DNA of 64,000 nucleotides from Gordonia lacunae (GTDB lineage Bacteria > Actinomycetota > Actinomycetes > Mycobacteriales > Mycobacteriaceae). This document shows positions 47,644-58,860 of this stretch, piece by piece. Every line of letters begins with the position of its first letter. Position 1 is the stretch's first letter. The DNA lies in contig NZ_NGFO01000020.1 of the NCBI RefSeq assembly GCF_002149015.1, positions 38,778-102,777 of the forward strand, read 5' to 3'. A program made the position numbers and the translations under genes. The notes under the pieces are model-generated. The model saw only the letters and a program-made list of their open reading frames with translations, was not told the origin of the DNA and ran no database searches.

Positions 47644-48807
47644 ATGACGCGGATCGCAGTCATCGCCACAGGCGGCACGATCGCGTCCGAGGCGACCGAC
47701 GACGGAGTCGTCGCCACCCAGACCGCCGCGCGGCTGGTCGGACGCGCCGGCCTCGGCGACGTCGAGGTCGAGACGGTCGATCTGATGACGGTCGGGTCCT
47801 ATCGGTTGACGCTCGGACACCTGCGGCAGATCAGTGACGCGGTCGGCTCACTCCTCGCCCGGCCCACAGAACCGGTCGACGGCGTGGTCATCACGCACGG
47901 GACCGACACCATGGAGGAGACCGCGATCCTCCTCGACCTCGTCCACGACGATCCCCGTCCCGTCGTCCTGACGGGGGCCCAACGGGCCGGTGACACCGCC
48001 GACGGTGACGGCCCGGGCAATCTCACCGACGCCGTCCGCGTCGCCGCGACCCCGTCCGCGCGCGACCGTGGCGTCATGATCGTCTTCGCCGGGCAGATCA
48101 TCCCCGCCCGCGGGGCACGAAAGATCCACACGATCGCACTCGACGCCTTCCGCTCCGTCGTCTCTCCCCCGTCGGGCACCGTGACCGATGGGCAGGTCTG
48201 CTTCGGACCCACGACACCGCGACCCGACCCACTGCCGCGCCCGGGCGCCGCATTCGACGACACTCGTGTCGATCTCGTCGATGTCTATCCCGGTGCGGAC
48301 GACGCACTGCTGCGCGCGGCCGCGAACTGCGGCGCCGCCGGAATCGTGCTGGCCGGCACCGGCATCGGCAACGGGAACCCCGCCATCGTCGACGCCGCGA
48401 GCGATCTCGTCGGCGACGGTCTCGCGCTCGTCCTGTCCACCCGGGTACCGGCCGGACCTGTCCGGGGTGTCTACGGCAACGGCGGCGGCGCCGACCTGGT
48501 CGCGGCCGGTGTCCCACCCGTCTCCGGACTACCCGCGACCCAGGCGCGAATCCTGTTGGCACTGTTGCTGTCCACTGGTCTCACAGACAGCAAGCCACTG
48601 GCAGAGCTGATCTCGACCTACGCCGACCTGACACCGGCCGACGCCCCCGGCCGAGCCCGGGAAGCAGCCGAGCCGCGAAGCGGGGACGTCGCCACTCGTC
48701 TCGACACCGTCGTCCACGGCGATCGCTTCCCCACCGGTCGCTGTGCGACCGATGTCGCCACCACCGATCTCCACACCACCGAACGCCACACAACCAAGGA
48801 GGACTGA
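47644..48807 (+). CDS. Asparaginase/glutaminase family amidohydrolase
   Basis: The 387-residue protein has both catalytic threonine motifs of the bacterial asparaginase family: IATGGTIAS (Thr12) and VVITHGTDTMEETA (Thr84, with Thr87-Asp88), plus the lysine in GARKIHT. A Ser/Thr/Asp-rich tail of about 45 residues follows the core. No signal peptide, so cytoplasmic. The ATG at 47644 starts the conserved region. It is the first gene of the LacI-controlled operon and may hydrolyse an amide intermediate rather than asparagine, given its neighbours. Confidence 0.88.
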   Translation: MTRIAVIATGGTIASEATDDGVVATQTAARLVGRAGLGDVEVETVDLMTVGSYRLTLGHLRQISDAVGSLLARPTEPVDGVVITHGTDTMEETAILLDLVHDDPRPVVLTGAQRAGDTADGDGPGNLTDAVRVAATPSARDRGVMIVFAGQIIPARGARKIHTIALDAFRSVVSPPSGTVTDGQVCFGPTTPRPDPLPRPGAAFDDTRVDLVDVYPGADDALLRAAANCGAAGIVLAGTGIGNGNPAIVDAASDLVGDGLALVLSTRVPAGPVRGVYGNGGGADLVAAGVPPVSGLPATQARILLALLLSTGLTDSKPLAELISTYADLTPADAPGRAREAAEPRSGDVATRLDTVVHGDRFPTGRCATDVATTDLHTTERHTTKED

Positions 48808-48810
48808 ACA

Positions 48811-49689
48811 ATGGCCAAGGAAATCTTCGTAGCCTTCGGAATCGACGTCGACGCGGTCGGCGGCTGGCTGGGCTCCTACGGCGGCGAGAACTCGCCCGGG
48901 GACATCTCGCGCGGTGTGTTCGCCGGCGAGGTCGGTGTCCCCCGCCTCAACAACCTGCTCGCGAAATACGATCTCCCGGCGACCTGGTTCTGGCCGGGAC
49001 ACTCCGTCGAGACATTCCCCGAACAGTTCGATCAGGTCGTCGCCGCGGGACACGAGATCGGTTTGCACGGATACAGTCACGAGAACCCGATCGCCATGAC
49101 ACGGGAGCAGGAGTCGGAGATCCTCGATCACTGCATCGATCTGATCAGCACGCGGACCGGCAAGCGGCCCACCGGATACGTCGCGCCGTGGTGGGAGTTC
49201 AGCAAGGTCACCAACGAGTTGCTCGTCGAGCGCGGGATCACCTACGACCACTCGCTGATGCACCGTGACTTCGAGCCGTACTACGTCCGTGTCGGTGACT
49301 CATGGACCCCGATCGACTACGACAAGCCGGCCGCGGAATGGATGAAACCGCTTGTCCGCGGCGAGGAGACAGACCTCGTCGAGATCCCGGCGAGCTGGTA
49401 CCTCGACGACCTGCCGCCGATGATGTTCATCAAGGGCAGCCCGAACAGCCACGGCTTCGTCAACCCGCGGCACATCGAAGAGATGTGGCGCGACCAATTC
49501 GACTGGGTCTACCGCGAAAGTGACTACGCGGTCTTCACCTTCACCATCCACCCGGACGTCTCCGGCCGTCCGCAGGTTCTGCTCATGCTCGAGCGACTGA
49601 TCGAGCACATCAACTCGCACGACGGCGTCCGCTGGGTGAACTTCGACACCATCGCCGAGGACTTCAAGAAGCGGTCGCCGCGCGACTGA
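48811..49689 (+). CDS. Polysaccharide-deacetylase-fold hydrolase, HpPgdA/cyclic imide hydrolase type
   Basis: The 292-residue NodB-fold protein has metal ligands at Asp14 ([10 protein letters not shown]), His86 and His90 ([12 protein letters not shown]), followed by [18 protein letters not shown] and [23 protein letters not shown]. The ligand numbering and these blocks match the Helicobacter PgdA-like group, whose close relatives in other bacteria are cyclic imide hydrolases. There is no signal peptide, so a cytoplasmic imidase is more likely than a peptidoglycan deacetylase. It follows the asparaginase gene by 3 nt and precedes an importer. Confidence 0.85.
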   Translation: MAKEIFVAFGIDVDAVGGWLGSYGGENSPGDISRGVFAGEVGVPRLNNLLAKYDLPATWFWPGHSVETFPEQFDQVVAAGHEIGLHGYSHENPIAMTREQESEILDHCIDLISTRTGKRPTGYVAPWWEFSKVTNELLVERGITYDHSLMHRDFEPYYVRVGDSWTPIDYDKPAAEWMKPLVRGEETDLVEIPASWYLDDLPPMMFIKGSPNSHGFVNPRHIEEMWRDQFDWVYRESDYAVFTFTIHPDVSGRPQVLLMLERLIEHINSHDGVRWVNFDTIAEDFKKRSPRD

Positions 49690-49794
49690 CCGGTTGTCCA
49701 CCGCCATTCCATCCTTTTCCCATCGCTTTCCCATCGCCGACCCGATGACGTGCCGGCGAGTCCGCCCAACCCCTTTGAGCAAGAGAGCACAACC

Positions 49795-51168
49795 ATGTCT
49801 CGACCCACCACCCCCACCTCGGGATTGCGGCGTGTCACCGGCAAGGAGACCCGCCGAGCATCCGGAATCGCGTTCTTCGCCTGGACGATCGCGGTGTACG
49901 ACTTCATCCTGTTCGGCACGCTGCTTCCGCGGATCGAGGAGTCGTTCGGCTGGACCACCAGTCACGCCCTCCTGGTCTCCACCCTCGTCAGCGTCGGCAC
50001 CGCCATCGTGGTCCTCCTCGTGGGCCCCATGGTGGACAAGCTCGGACGCCGTAAGGGAATGATCATCTCGGTCGGCGGCACTGCTGCGTCGTCGGCGGCC
50101 ACCGCCGCGACCTTCGGCGCGACGTCGCTGATCGGAGTCCGCGCGATCAGCGGTCTGGGCCTCGCCGAACAGTCGGTCAATGCCACGTATCTCAACGAGC
50201 TCTACGAGCTGACCGAGGACGAGAAGATCAAGAAGCGTCGGGGATTCGTCTACTCGATGGTCCAGACCGGCTGGCCGGCCGGCGCACTGCTCGCGGCCGG
50301 GTTCGTCGCCATCGTGACGGCGATCTTCGGCGCGGACTCCTGGCGAATCGCGTTCCTGCTGGCGACCATCCCGGCGGTCATCGTCGCTCTGGTGTGCCGC
50401 ACGCTCAAGGAGAGCCCCCAGTTCGAGGCGCAACACGCCGTCAAGCAGCTCCGCAAGGCCGGAAAGCACGACGAGGCAGCAGCACTCGCCGCCGCGACCG
50501 CGACGGTCGAGCAGACCTCGGCCCCCTTCAAGCGGATCTTCACCGGCAAGCACCTGCGCAACACCGTCGTGTTGTCCCTGGCCTGGCTGCTCAACTGGTT
50601 CGCCATCCAGACCTTCTCGGTCCTGGGCACCACGGTGCTGGAGAAGGGCAAGGGGATCGACGCCTCCAGCACCCTGATCCTCGTGGTGCTGTCCAACCTG
50701 GTCGCGGTCGCCGGCTACCTCGCGCATGGATGGGCGGGCGACCGTTTCGGGCGCCGCAACACCATCGCCGTCGGCTGGTTGCTGTCGGGTCTGTTCTTCG
50801 GCGCGATGCTTCTCGGACCGTCGAGTCAGATCTTCGTGCTCGTGACCTACATGATGGGCTTGTTCTTCCTCCTCGGCCCGTATGCCGCGATCATGTTCTT
50901 CCAGGCGGAGTGCTTCGACACCGATTGCCGCGCAACCGGAAGCGCTTTCATCGGCGCGATGTCGCAACCGGGGGCGATCATCTCGGGCTTCATCCTGACC
51001 GGTCTCACCGCGGCGTCGGTCGGCTACTCGACGGCCGCCCTCTGGGTCGGCGCCCTGGGAGCCATCGCATCGGCCGTGATCGTGCTCGGTGCGCGCAAGG
51101 TCGCCGACACGCCGCCGTCGGCGGGCGTGCCCGCCGGACCCGCGACGACGGCAGGAGCTCAGGCATGA
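49795..51168 (+). CDS. MFS metabolite transporter
   Basis: The 457-residue protein has 12 TM helices and MFS motif A in both halves (GPMVDKLGRRKGM and HGWAGDRFGRRNT), with a large central cytoplasmic loop (about 200-260). It resembles metabolite:proton symporters of sugar-porter or organic-acid type. It lies 105 nt after the hydrolase gene and overlaps the next gene by 4 nt, so it probably imports the pathway's substrate. Confidence 0.88.
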   Translation: MSRPTTPTSGLRRVTGKETRRASGIAFFAWTIAVYDFILFGTLLPRIEESFGWTTSHALLVSTLVSVGTAIVVLLVGPMVDKLGRRKGMIISVGGTAASSAATAATFGATSLIGVRAISGLGLAEQSVNATYLNELYELTEDEKIKKRRGFVYSMVQTGWPAGALLAAGFVAIVTAIFGADSWRIAFLLATIPAVIVALVCRTLKESPQFEAQHAVKQLRKAGKHDEAAALAAATATVEQTSAPFKRIFTGKHLRNTVVLSLAWLLNWFAIQTFSVLGTTVLEKGKGIDASSTLILVVLSNLVAVAGYLAHGWAGDRFGRRNTIAVGWLLSGLFFGAMLLGPSSQIFVLVTYMMGLFFLLGPYAAIMFFQAECFDTDCRATGSAFIGAMSQPGAIISGFILTGLTAASVGYSTAALWVGALGAIASAVIVLGARKVADTPPSAGVPAGPATTAGAQA

Positions 51169-51929
51169 CCGGTCAGATCGTCGCGATGATCACCGGCGCC
51201 GCATCGGGAATCGGCGCCGCCACCGCAGTGTGCCTCGCCGAACGTGGTGTGCGGGTGGGTATCGGGACGTTCCCGGGCGACCCGCACGACCCCGAGTCGA
51301 CCCTGCGGGATGTCAATGATGTCGGCGGGCAAGGACGGATCGTCGAAGTGGACGTCCGGTCGACCGACTCGGTGGACGCCTTCGCCGACGAACTCGTGTC
51401 GACGTGGGGGCGTCTCGACGTCGCCGTGGCCAACGCGGGCATCCTCCGTGAGGCGTCCTTCGACACGATGACCGACGACCAGTGGCACGACATGATGGAT
51501 GTCGACCTGCACGGGGTGATGCGGACCGCCCGCGCCGGACTGCGCCACATGACCGAAGGCGGATCGGTGACCGTGATCTCGTCGATCGCGGGCGGGGTCT
51601 ATGGGTGGCAGGATCACGCGCACTATGCGACCGCGAAGGCCGGCGTGATCGGCCTCGCACGCAGTCTCGCCGTCGAATACGGCCCCCGGGGAATCCGCGC
51701 GAACGCGATCATCCCCGGCCTGATCCGCACCCCGCAGTCGAGCGACGCCGTCAATTCCCTGGGACCCGAAGGGCTCGACCGAGCAGGGGGATACATCCCG
51801 TGGGGCCGGGTCGGTCACCCGCGCGAGGTCGCCGAGGTCATCGCCTTCCTGTCCGGTCCGCAGGCCTCGTATGTCAGCGGTCAGGCGATCGTCGTGGACG
51901 GTGCGCTCACCACCGCGATGCGCGACTGA
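51165..51929 (+). CDS. Short-chain dehydrogenase/reductase 1
   Basis: The 254-residue classical SDR has the cofactor motif MITGAASGIGAATAVCLAERG, NAGI (VAVANAGILREASF), catalytic Ser in VISSIAGGV and Tyr-x3-Lys in HYATAKAGVIGLARSLAVEYGPRGIRANAI, and the C-terminal YVSGQAIVVDGAL. The absence of an acidic residue after strand 2 leaves NAD versus NADP open. Its start overlaps the transporter stop (ATGA). Confidence 0.9.
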   Translation: MTGQIVAMITGAASGIGAATAVCLAERGVRVGIGTFPGDPHDPESTLRDVNDVGGQGRIVEVDVRSTDSVDAFADELVSTWGRLDVAVANAGILREASFDTMTDDQWHDMMDVDLHGVMRTARAGLRHMTEGGSVTVISSIAGGVYGWQDHAHYATAKAGVIGLARSLAVEYGPRGIRANAIIPGLIRTPQSSDAVNSLGPEGLDRAGGYIPWGRVGHPREVAEVIAFLSGPQASYVSGQAIVVDGALTTAMRD

Positions 51930-51956
51930 ACGACGTTCTGAGAGAGAGGATTCAAC

Positions 51957-52694
51957 ATGGCCGGAGCACTTCCGGGGAAGCGCGCCCTGGTGACCGGCGC
52001 GGCGTCGGGAATCGGTCGCGCGATCGCCGCCGCCTACGTCGCCGAGGGCGCCGAGGTGACGCTGGCCGATCGCGACCATCGGGTGCCCACAGTGGCCGAC
52101 GAGATCGGTGCCCGGCGCGGTGTCGTCCTCGATGCGACGTCCGAGACCGAGGTCGACGCTCTCGTCGAGCGCGTCGTCGCGGAGGACGGTGGACTCGACA
52201 TCCTCGTCTGCTCGCACGGGATCCTCACCCAGTCGCCCACCGTGGACATGCCGACCGAGTTGTGGCGGGAGACCGTCGACATCGATCTCACCAGCGTCTT
52301 CCTGTGCAACCGGGCGGCGCTGCGACCGATGCTGGACCAGGGCGCCGGCCGCATCATCAACGTGGCGTCGCAGCTGGCCATCAAAGGCGGTGTCTCACTG
52401 GCGCACTACGCCGCGGCGAAGGCAGGAGTCATCGCCATGTCGAAGTCGATCTCACTCGAGACCGCCACTCGCGGCGTGCTGGTGAACGCGATCGCACCCG
52501 GACCGGTCGACACCCCGATGGTGGCGGGCATCGACGACGACTGGAAGCACAGCAAACGCGCCGAGCTGCCGCTCGGCCGGTTCGGACGACCCGAGGAGAT
52601 CGCCCCGGTGGCAGTGCTCCTGGCGTCCGATCCGGGCGGCAACCTGTTCGTCGGCCAAGTGCTCGGCCCCAACTCCGGCGACGTGATGCCCTGA
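51957..52694 (+). CDS. Short-chain dehydrogenase/reductase 2
   Basis: The 245-residue classical SDR has LVTGAASGIGRAIAAAYVAEGAEVTLADRD (the Asp in LADRD suggests NAD), a CSHG in place of the usual NAG motif (LVCSHGILTQ), catalytic Ser in NVASQLAIKGG, and Tyr-x3-Lys in HYAAAKAGVIAMSKS. It starts 27 nt after the first SDR gene, with GAGAGAGG before the ATG. A second alcohol/ketone step in the same pathway is likely. Confidence 0.9.
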   Translation: MAGALPGKRALVTGAASGIGRAIAAAYVAEGAEVTLADRDHRVPTVADEIGARRGVVLDATSETEVDALVERVVAEDGGLDILVCSHGILTQSPTVDMPTELWRETVDIDLTSVFLCNRAALRPMLDQGAGRIINVASQLAIKGGVSLAHYAAAKAGVIAMSKSISLETATRGVLVNAIAPGPVDTPMVAGIDDDWKHSKRAELPLGRFGRPEEIAPVAVLLASDPGGNLFVGQVLGPNSGDVMP

Positions 52695-52963
52695 TGTGTG
52701 GGGGCTGCGCGGGGGCACCCCCGGATTGGGCCGCCGAGTTCGTGAGCGGTCCGCGCCGACGCGCCGAGGTGGCGCGCCGGATGTCGGAGGTGCTGCGTCG
52801 GCACACGGTGCGCGCGATCCCCTCGGGATGGGTCGTCGCCTCCCTCACCGGATCGGCGGTCGTGTGCCGGACCTACGACGAGCTGGTGGGATCCGTCGCC
52901 GAACGTTCCGGGCTCTCACCGGAACACGTCCGGTTCCGCGGGCTGGCGGCGCACGCCCACTGA
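52694..52963 (+). CDS. Unknown 89-residue protein with N-terminal CGGC motif
   Basis: I do not recognise this protein. It begins MCGGCAGAPPDWAAEFVSGPRRR, continues with an amphipathic helix (RAEVARRMSEVLRRHT), and a small domain IPSGWVVASLTGSAVVCRTYDELVGSVAERSG. The CGGC pair and a third cysteine could bind metal or act in redox chemistry. Its ATG shares a base with the stop of the second SDR (TGATG), and a strong terminator follows its stop, so it is the last member of the LacI-controlled operon. The longer reading frame that contains it is antisense-like shadow upstream of 52694. Confidence 0.75.
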   Translation: MCGGCAGAPPDWAAEFVSGPRRRAEVARRMSEVLRRHTVRAIPSGWVVASLTGSAVVCRTYDELVGSVAERSGLSPEHVRFRGLAAHAH

Positions 52964-52980
52964 CACCGACGCCTCGAACC

Positions 52981-53018
52981 CGGCGCGGCGGCCGAGATCA
53001 TCCGGCCGCCGCGCCGTT
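52981..53018 (+). terminator. Terminator of the asparaginase-SDR operon
   Basis: A 14-bp perfect GC stem (52981-52994 with 53003-53016) with an 8-nt loop, followed by TT. It ends the operon and separates it from the EmrB-type gene. Confidence 0.85.
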
Positions 53019-53177
53019 CCACATCGTCCGCCCCACCGTCCGCGTGCGCCTCGATCGTCCGGCTGCACACTTGTGGGACCGGTTCGTCCGGATCAGGCCG
53101 ATAGTGGTTCGCCGTCCGCTCCGGCGTGCGATGTTGGACCCCGTGCGGTCCGATCACGCCGCCCGCGAGGAGGCCGA

Positions 53178-54842
53178 ATGAGCGCGCGCGACACACCGGC
53201 ATCTCCCCGGCTCGGGCTCGTCATCGTCGCCATGACGATCGGCAACGCGGTGATCCTGGTCAGCCAGACCGCGGTGCCTTTGGCGTTGCCGGCGATCATG
53301 GACGAATTCGGGGTCGGCTCGAGCAGCGTGCAGTGGGTTCTCACGGCAAGCCTGCTGCCGCTCGCCGGGCTCATGGTTCTCGGCGGTCGTCTGGGCGACC
53401 TCTACGGTCTCCGGCGGGTGTTCTGTGCGGGCTCGATCGTCTTCGCCGCCGCCTCGCTCGCCGCCGGACTCGCGCCGACCTTCGAGTTCCTCGTGGCCGC
53501 CCGCGTGGTCCAGGGCGCCGGCGGTGCGCTCCTGCTCCCGACCTCCGTCGCCATCGTCTCGGCCGTGGCCGGCGAGAAGGATGCAGGCCGCGCCCTGGGC
53601 ACTCTGGGCGGCGCCGCCGCGGTGGCGGGCGCGCTGGGCCCGATCATCGGCGGCGCGCTGACCGGGGCCCTCGGCTGGCGTTTCGTCATGCTCGTCAACC
53701 TGCCACTCGCCGCGCTGTCGATGGTGATCGCTCTCCTGGTGGTACCGCACGATCCTCGACGGGCCGACCGGGATCGAGTCGATGTGATCGGCGCCGTCCT
53801 GCTGAGCATCACCTTGCTCGGCGTGGTCTTCGGGATCGGCCAGTCCCAGGTGTGGGGGTGGGCGTCGCCGGGCGTGTGGCTGCCCCTGGTGATCGCAGCG
53901 CTCTCCGCCGCGGCGTTCGTGGTCGTCGAACGGCGTATCGCGGTCCCCCTGATGGACTTACGGCTGCTGGTCAGTCATCGAAATTACGCCGGGGCCACCG
54001 TCAGTCAAGGACTGGGCGGCATGATCGAGATGGGCCTGGGCGTCATCTTCCCGTTGCTGCTGATCCTCAATCTCGGGATGGATCCGACGACTGCCGGCCT
54101 CGCGCTGCTGCCCACCACGCTCCCGATGGTGATCGTCGCCCCGCTTGCCGGTCGGTGGTACGACAAGGTCGGCGGGCGGTTCCCGCTGATGACCGGTTTC
54201 GGCGTCCTGGGACTGGCGGGCGTGGCGCTGATGCTGGCCGTGCCGACCCATGAATTCGTGCCGCTCATCCCCGGACTCACCCTCTATGGCATCGGCCTGG
54301 CCATCGTGCTGACCGTCAACGACCCGGTGTCGCTGGATTCGGTGCCGGCCCGCCATCACGGCCAGGTGTCCGGCGTCTCCGCCACCGCCGAGCAGTTCGG
54401 CGGTGCGCTCGGCATCGCTGCGTTCTACCTCGTCTTCCACGCGACGTATGTGCACGAACTCCACGAGCGCATCGACTCCTCGGACCTGCCGGACCTCACC
54501 GCCGCGCAGTACGAGAAGCTGCGCAGCGACATCGAAGCGGCCGAACAGACCGGACTACGTCCCGATCACTTCGACCCCGAGTTCACCGACTACCTCCGCA
54601 GCACCCTGGACGCGGCGTCGTCGGCACACGTGCTGACCTTCGGGATGACCGTGGTGGTCGCGGTCCTCGGCGTGGTCGCGAGTGCGCTGCTGGTCCGGCG
54701 AGCCGTCGACAATCCCATCGATATGACGAGCCCGGAGAAGGTGTTCGCGGCCGGGGTCATCGTGGGCAGCGCCTCGTCCTCGAAACACCTGCACCTGCAC
54801 CGTCATCGGGACGATCAACCCGCGCCGCGCGACCCGGTGTGA
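53178..54842 (+). CDS. EmrB/QacA-type MFS drug exporter with His-rich tail
   Basis: The 554-residue DHA2-type transporter has about 14 TM helices, motif A GGRLGDLYGLRRVF, motif C-like VVQGAGGALLLPTSVAIV and LGPIIGGALTGALGWRFVMLVNLP. An extracytoplasmic loop (about 430-490) separates the last two helices, and the cytoplasmic C-terminus ends SSSKHLHLHRHRDDQ, a histidine cluster not general for the family that may bind metal. GAGGAGG precedes the ATG at 53178. It has its own transcription unit after a terminator, so a link to the upstream operon is not implied. Confidence 0.9.
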   Translation: MSARDTPASPRLGLVIVAMTIGNAVILVSQTAVPLALPAIMDEFGVGSSSVQWVLTASLLPLAGLMVLGGRLGDLYGLRRVFCAGSIVFAAASLAAGLAPTFEFLVAARVVQGAGGALLLPTSVAIVSAVAGEKDAGRALGTLGGAAAVAGALGPIIGGALTGALGWRFVMLVNLPLAALSMVIALLVVPHDPRRADRDRVDVIGAVLLSITLLGVVFGIGQSQVWGWASPGVWLPLVIAALSAAAFVVVERRIAVPLMDLRLLVSHRNYAGATVSQGLGGMIEMGLGVIFPLLLILNLGMDPTTAGLALLPTTLPMVIVAPLAGRWYDKVGGRFPLMTGFGVLGLAGVALMLAVPTHEFVPLIPGLTLYGIGLAIVLTVNDPVSLDSVPARHHGQVSGVSATAEQFGGALGIAAFYLVFHATYVHELHERIDSSDLPDLTAAQYEKLRSDIEAAEQTGLRPDHFDPEFTDYLRSTLDAASSAHVLTFGMTVVVAVLGVVASALLVRRAVDNPIDMTSPEKVFAAGVIVGSASSSKHLHLHRHRDDQPAPRDPV

Positions 54843-55010
54843 TCGCCGACCGGCGCAGGTAGGCGTAGCGCTCGCACAAACGAGTTGTCAGACAAGCGGT
54901 TCGGGGTTGGGACGAGCGATCGAACGCGGCCGAATCCACCCTCTTTCGGAACTCCCTCCCCCCGCGACCCCGGTGGGTTCACCGGAAAGGGGTGGGTTTG
55001 CGGAGACAGA

Positions 55011-55043
55011 AGCGGGCCCGCACCACAATGGTGCGGGCCCGCT
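55011..55043. terminator. Terminator between the EmrB-type gene and ilvC
   Basis: AGCGGGCCCGCACCA (55011-55025) pairs with TGGTGCGGGCCCGCT (55029-55043), 15 bp, CAA loop. Leftward it is followed by TTCTGTCT, so it mainly ends ilvC. A smaller hairpin CCGGTG-GGTT-CACCGG (54970-54985) may end the EmrB-type transcript. Nothing else is seen in 54843-55075. Confidence 0.9.
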
Positions 55044-55075
55044 GTGCGCTGCGTTCAGCGCACTACGACTGCGAC

Positions 55076-56707
<1,632 letters not shown>

Positions 56708-56711
<4 letters not shown>

Positions 56712-58672
56712 TGCTCGTCCTTCTGGGTTGCGCGATCGGCCGGTGCGTTCTCGACCGTTTGATGGCCGTCCATCGCCTGGTGGATCTCCACCGGACCCGA
56801 CGCCGACTCTTCGTCGTCGAACAGCGGCCGGATGTCGCGGGCGGCCATGATCTCGTCGTTGCCGGTGCCCGCGGCGACCATCGGCCACACCTGGGCGTCC
56901 TTGCCGACGATGAAGTCGATGACCACCGGGCGGTCGTTGATCTCCCGCGCCTTCGCGATCACCTCGTCGACGTCTTCTTCGCGTTCGACGCGGAAGGCCA
57001 CGCAGCCCAGCGCCTCCGACAGCTTGACGAAGTCCGGGATCATCCGCGAATGGGTCGACAGGTCGGTGTTCGAGTAGCGCTCCTCGTAGAACAGCGTCTG
57101 CCACTGACGAACCATGCCCAGGTTGCCGTTGTTGATGAGCGCCACCTTGATCGGGATGCCCTCGATCGCGCAGGTGGCGAGCTCCTGGTTGGTCATCTGG
57201 AAACAACCGTCACCGTCGATCGCCCACACCTCGGCGTCGGGGTCGGCGGCCTTGGCGCCCATGGCGGCGGGCACCGCGTAGCCCATCGTGCCCAGACCAC
57301 CGGAGTTCAGCCAGGTGCGCGGCTTCTCGTAGGAGATGAACTGCGCGGCCCACATCTGGTGCTGGCCGACGCCCGCGCAGTACACGGCGTCCGGGCCGGC
57401 AGCCTTGCCGAGGGCCTGGATGACGAACTCCGGCGACATCGAGCCGTCGGTCTGCCGGTCGTAGCTCAGCGGGTAGGTCCGGCGCAGGTTGTCCAGGTAG
57501 GACCACCACTGCGAGATGTCCGGAGTCGAGCCGCTCGTCGCCCGCTCGTCGCGCAGGGCTTCGGTGAGCTCGGCGATGACCGCCTTGCAGTCACCGACGA
57601 TCGGCACGTCGACAGGCCGGTTCTTGCCGATCTCGGCGGGATCGATGTCGGCGTGGATCACCTTCGCGTTCGGCGCGAACGACGACAACTGTCCGGTGAC
57701 GCGGTCGTCGAAGCGCGCGCCGAGGGTGATCAGTAGATCGCTGCGCTGCAGCCCCGCGACCGCCGCCACCGTGCCGTGCATGCCCGGCATGCCCAGGTGC
57801 AGCTGATGGCTGTCGGGGAACGCACCCCGCGCCATCAGCGTGGTGACCACCGGGATGCCGGTGAGCTCGGCCAGTTCCAGCAGCTCCGCCGAGGCGTTCG
57901 CCTTGATGACACCGCCGCCGACGTAGAGCACTGGCGACTTCGCGGCGTTGATCAGACGGGCCGCCTCGCGCACCTGCTTGCCGTGCGGCTTGGTCACCGG
58001 ACGGTAACCGGGCAGGTCGATCTGCGGTGGCCACGAGAAAGTGGTCTGCGACTGCAGGATGTCCTTGGGGATGTCGACCAGGACCGCCCCGGGACGACCG
58101 CTCTCGGCGATGTGGAACGCCTCCGCGATGGTCTTGGGGATGTCGATCGCCCGGCTGACCAGGAAGTTGTGCTTGGTGATCGGCATGGTGATGCCGGAGA
58201 TGTCGGCTTCCTGGAAGGCATCGGTGCCGATGAGTGCGCGACCGACCTGACCGGTGATCGCGACGACGGGCACCGAGTCCATCTGGGCGTCGGCCAGCGG
58301 GGTCACCAGGTTGGTGGCACCGGGACCGGACGTGGCCATCATGACGCCGGCGCGCCCGGCGACCTGGGCGTAACCGGTGGCGGCGTGGCCTGCGCCCTGC
58401 TCGTGACGGACGAGGACGTGGCGGACCTTCTGCGAGTCCAGCAGCGGGTCGTAGACCGGCAGGACCGCGCCACCCGGAATGCCGAAGACGACCTCGACAC
58501 CGAGTTCCTCGAGGGACCGAACCACAGACTGGGCGCCGCTGACACGCTCGGGCGCGACGGTGTGCTGGGTTACCGCACGGAGGTTGCCCGCCGCCGGAGA
58601 CTGCTGCCGCAGTCCTGCGTTACGCGTCGGCTCGCTGCGGCCGGCGTCGGTGCGTGCTGTTGGTGCGCTCAC
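56708..58672 (-). CDS. ilvB: Acetolactate synthase catalytic subunit
   Basis: This thiamine-diphosphate enzyme makes acetolactate or acetohydroxybutyrate for valine, leucine and isoleucine. The 654-residue product has [17 protein letters not shown], the catalytic Glu in [34 protein letters not shown], and the ThDP motif [38 protein letters not shown]. The GTG at 58672 has GAGG about 9 nt upstream; the N-terminal ~55 residues are low-complexity. Transcription passes through an attenuator. Confidence 0.97.
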
Positions 58673-58730
58673 TGCACGATCCTCATCTTGGTTGTGGAAT
58701 CCGATATCCGTGATGGAAGTACCTGGCATG

Positions 58731-58763
58731 AAAAAACCCCCGACAGCTTCCGCTGTTCGAGGG
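58731..58763 (-). terminator. ilvB attenuator terminator
   Basis: Read leftward: CCCTCG, a bulged A, ACAGC, loop GGAA, GCTGT, CGGGGG, then six T. A classical intrinsic terminator located in the leader between the leader peptide and ilvB. An adjacent 9-bp inverted repeat (58764-58772 with 58813-58821, TGGCGCGTC) joins the leader-peptide codons to the base of the terminator and offers an alternative fold. Confidence 0.9.
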
Positions 58764-58803
58764 TGGCGCGTCGATGCCGGTGGGGGGTCTGCGAGGTGAC
58801 CGG

Positions 58804-58854
58804 TCAGGCGAAGACGCGCCAGCCGATTACTACGAGGATCCCGTTCTGCATCAC
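58804..58854 (-). CDS. ilvB leader peptide
   Basis: A tiny gene that reads (from the ATG at 58851) [15 protein letters not shown] and stops at 58804. Five of the 15 residues in a row are Ile-Leu-Val-Val-Ile, the end products of the pathway. A GTG one codon upstream (58854) lies exactly 6 nt after the -10 box and may be the true leaderless start. Stalling on these codons when branched-chain aminoacyl-tRNAs are scarce would change folding of the mRNA and prevent termination at 58731-58763. Confidence 0.88.
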   Translation of the reverse strand: MMQNGILVVIGWRVFA

Positions 58855-58860
58855 GCGTTC

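Noticed and set aside
51482..52693. Long frame leading into the 89-residue protein
   Set aside because: Out of frame with two clear SDR genes; only the part from the ATG at 52694 is outside them and has a coupled start.
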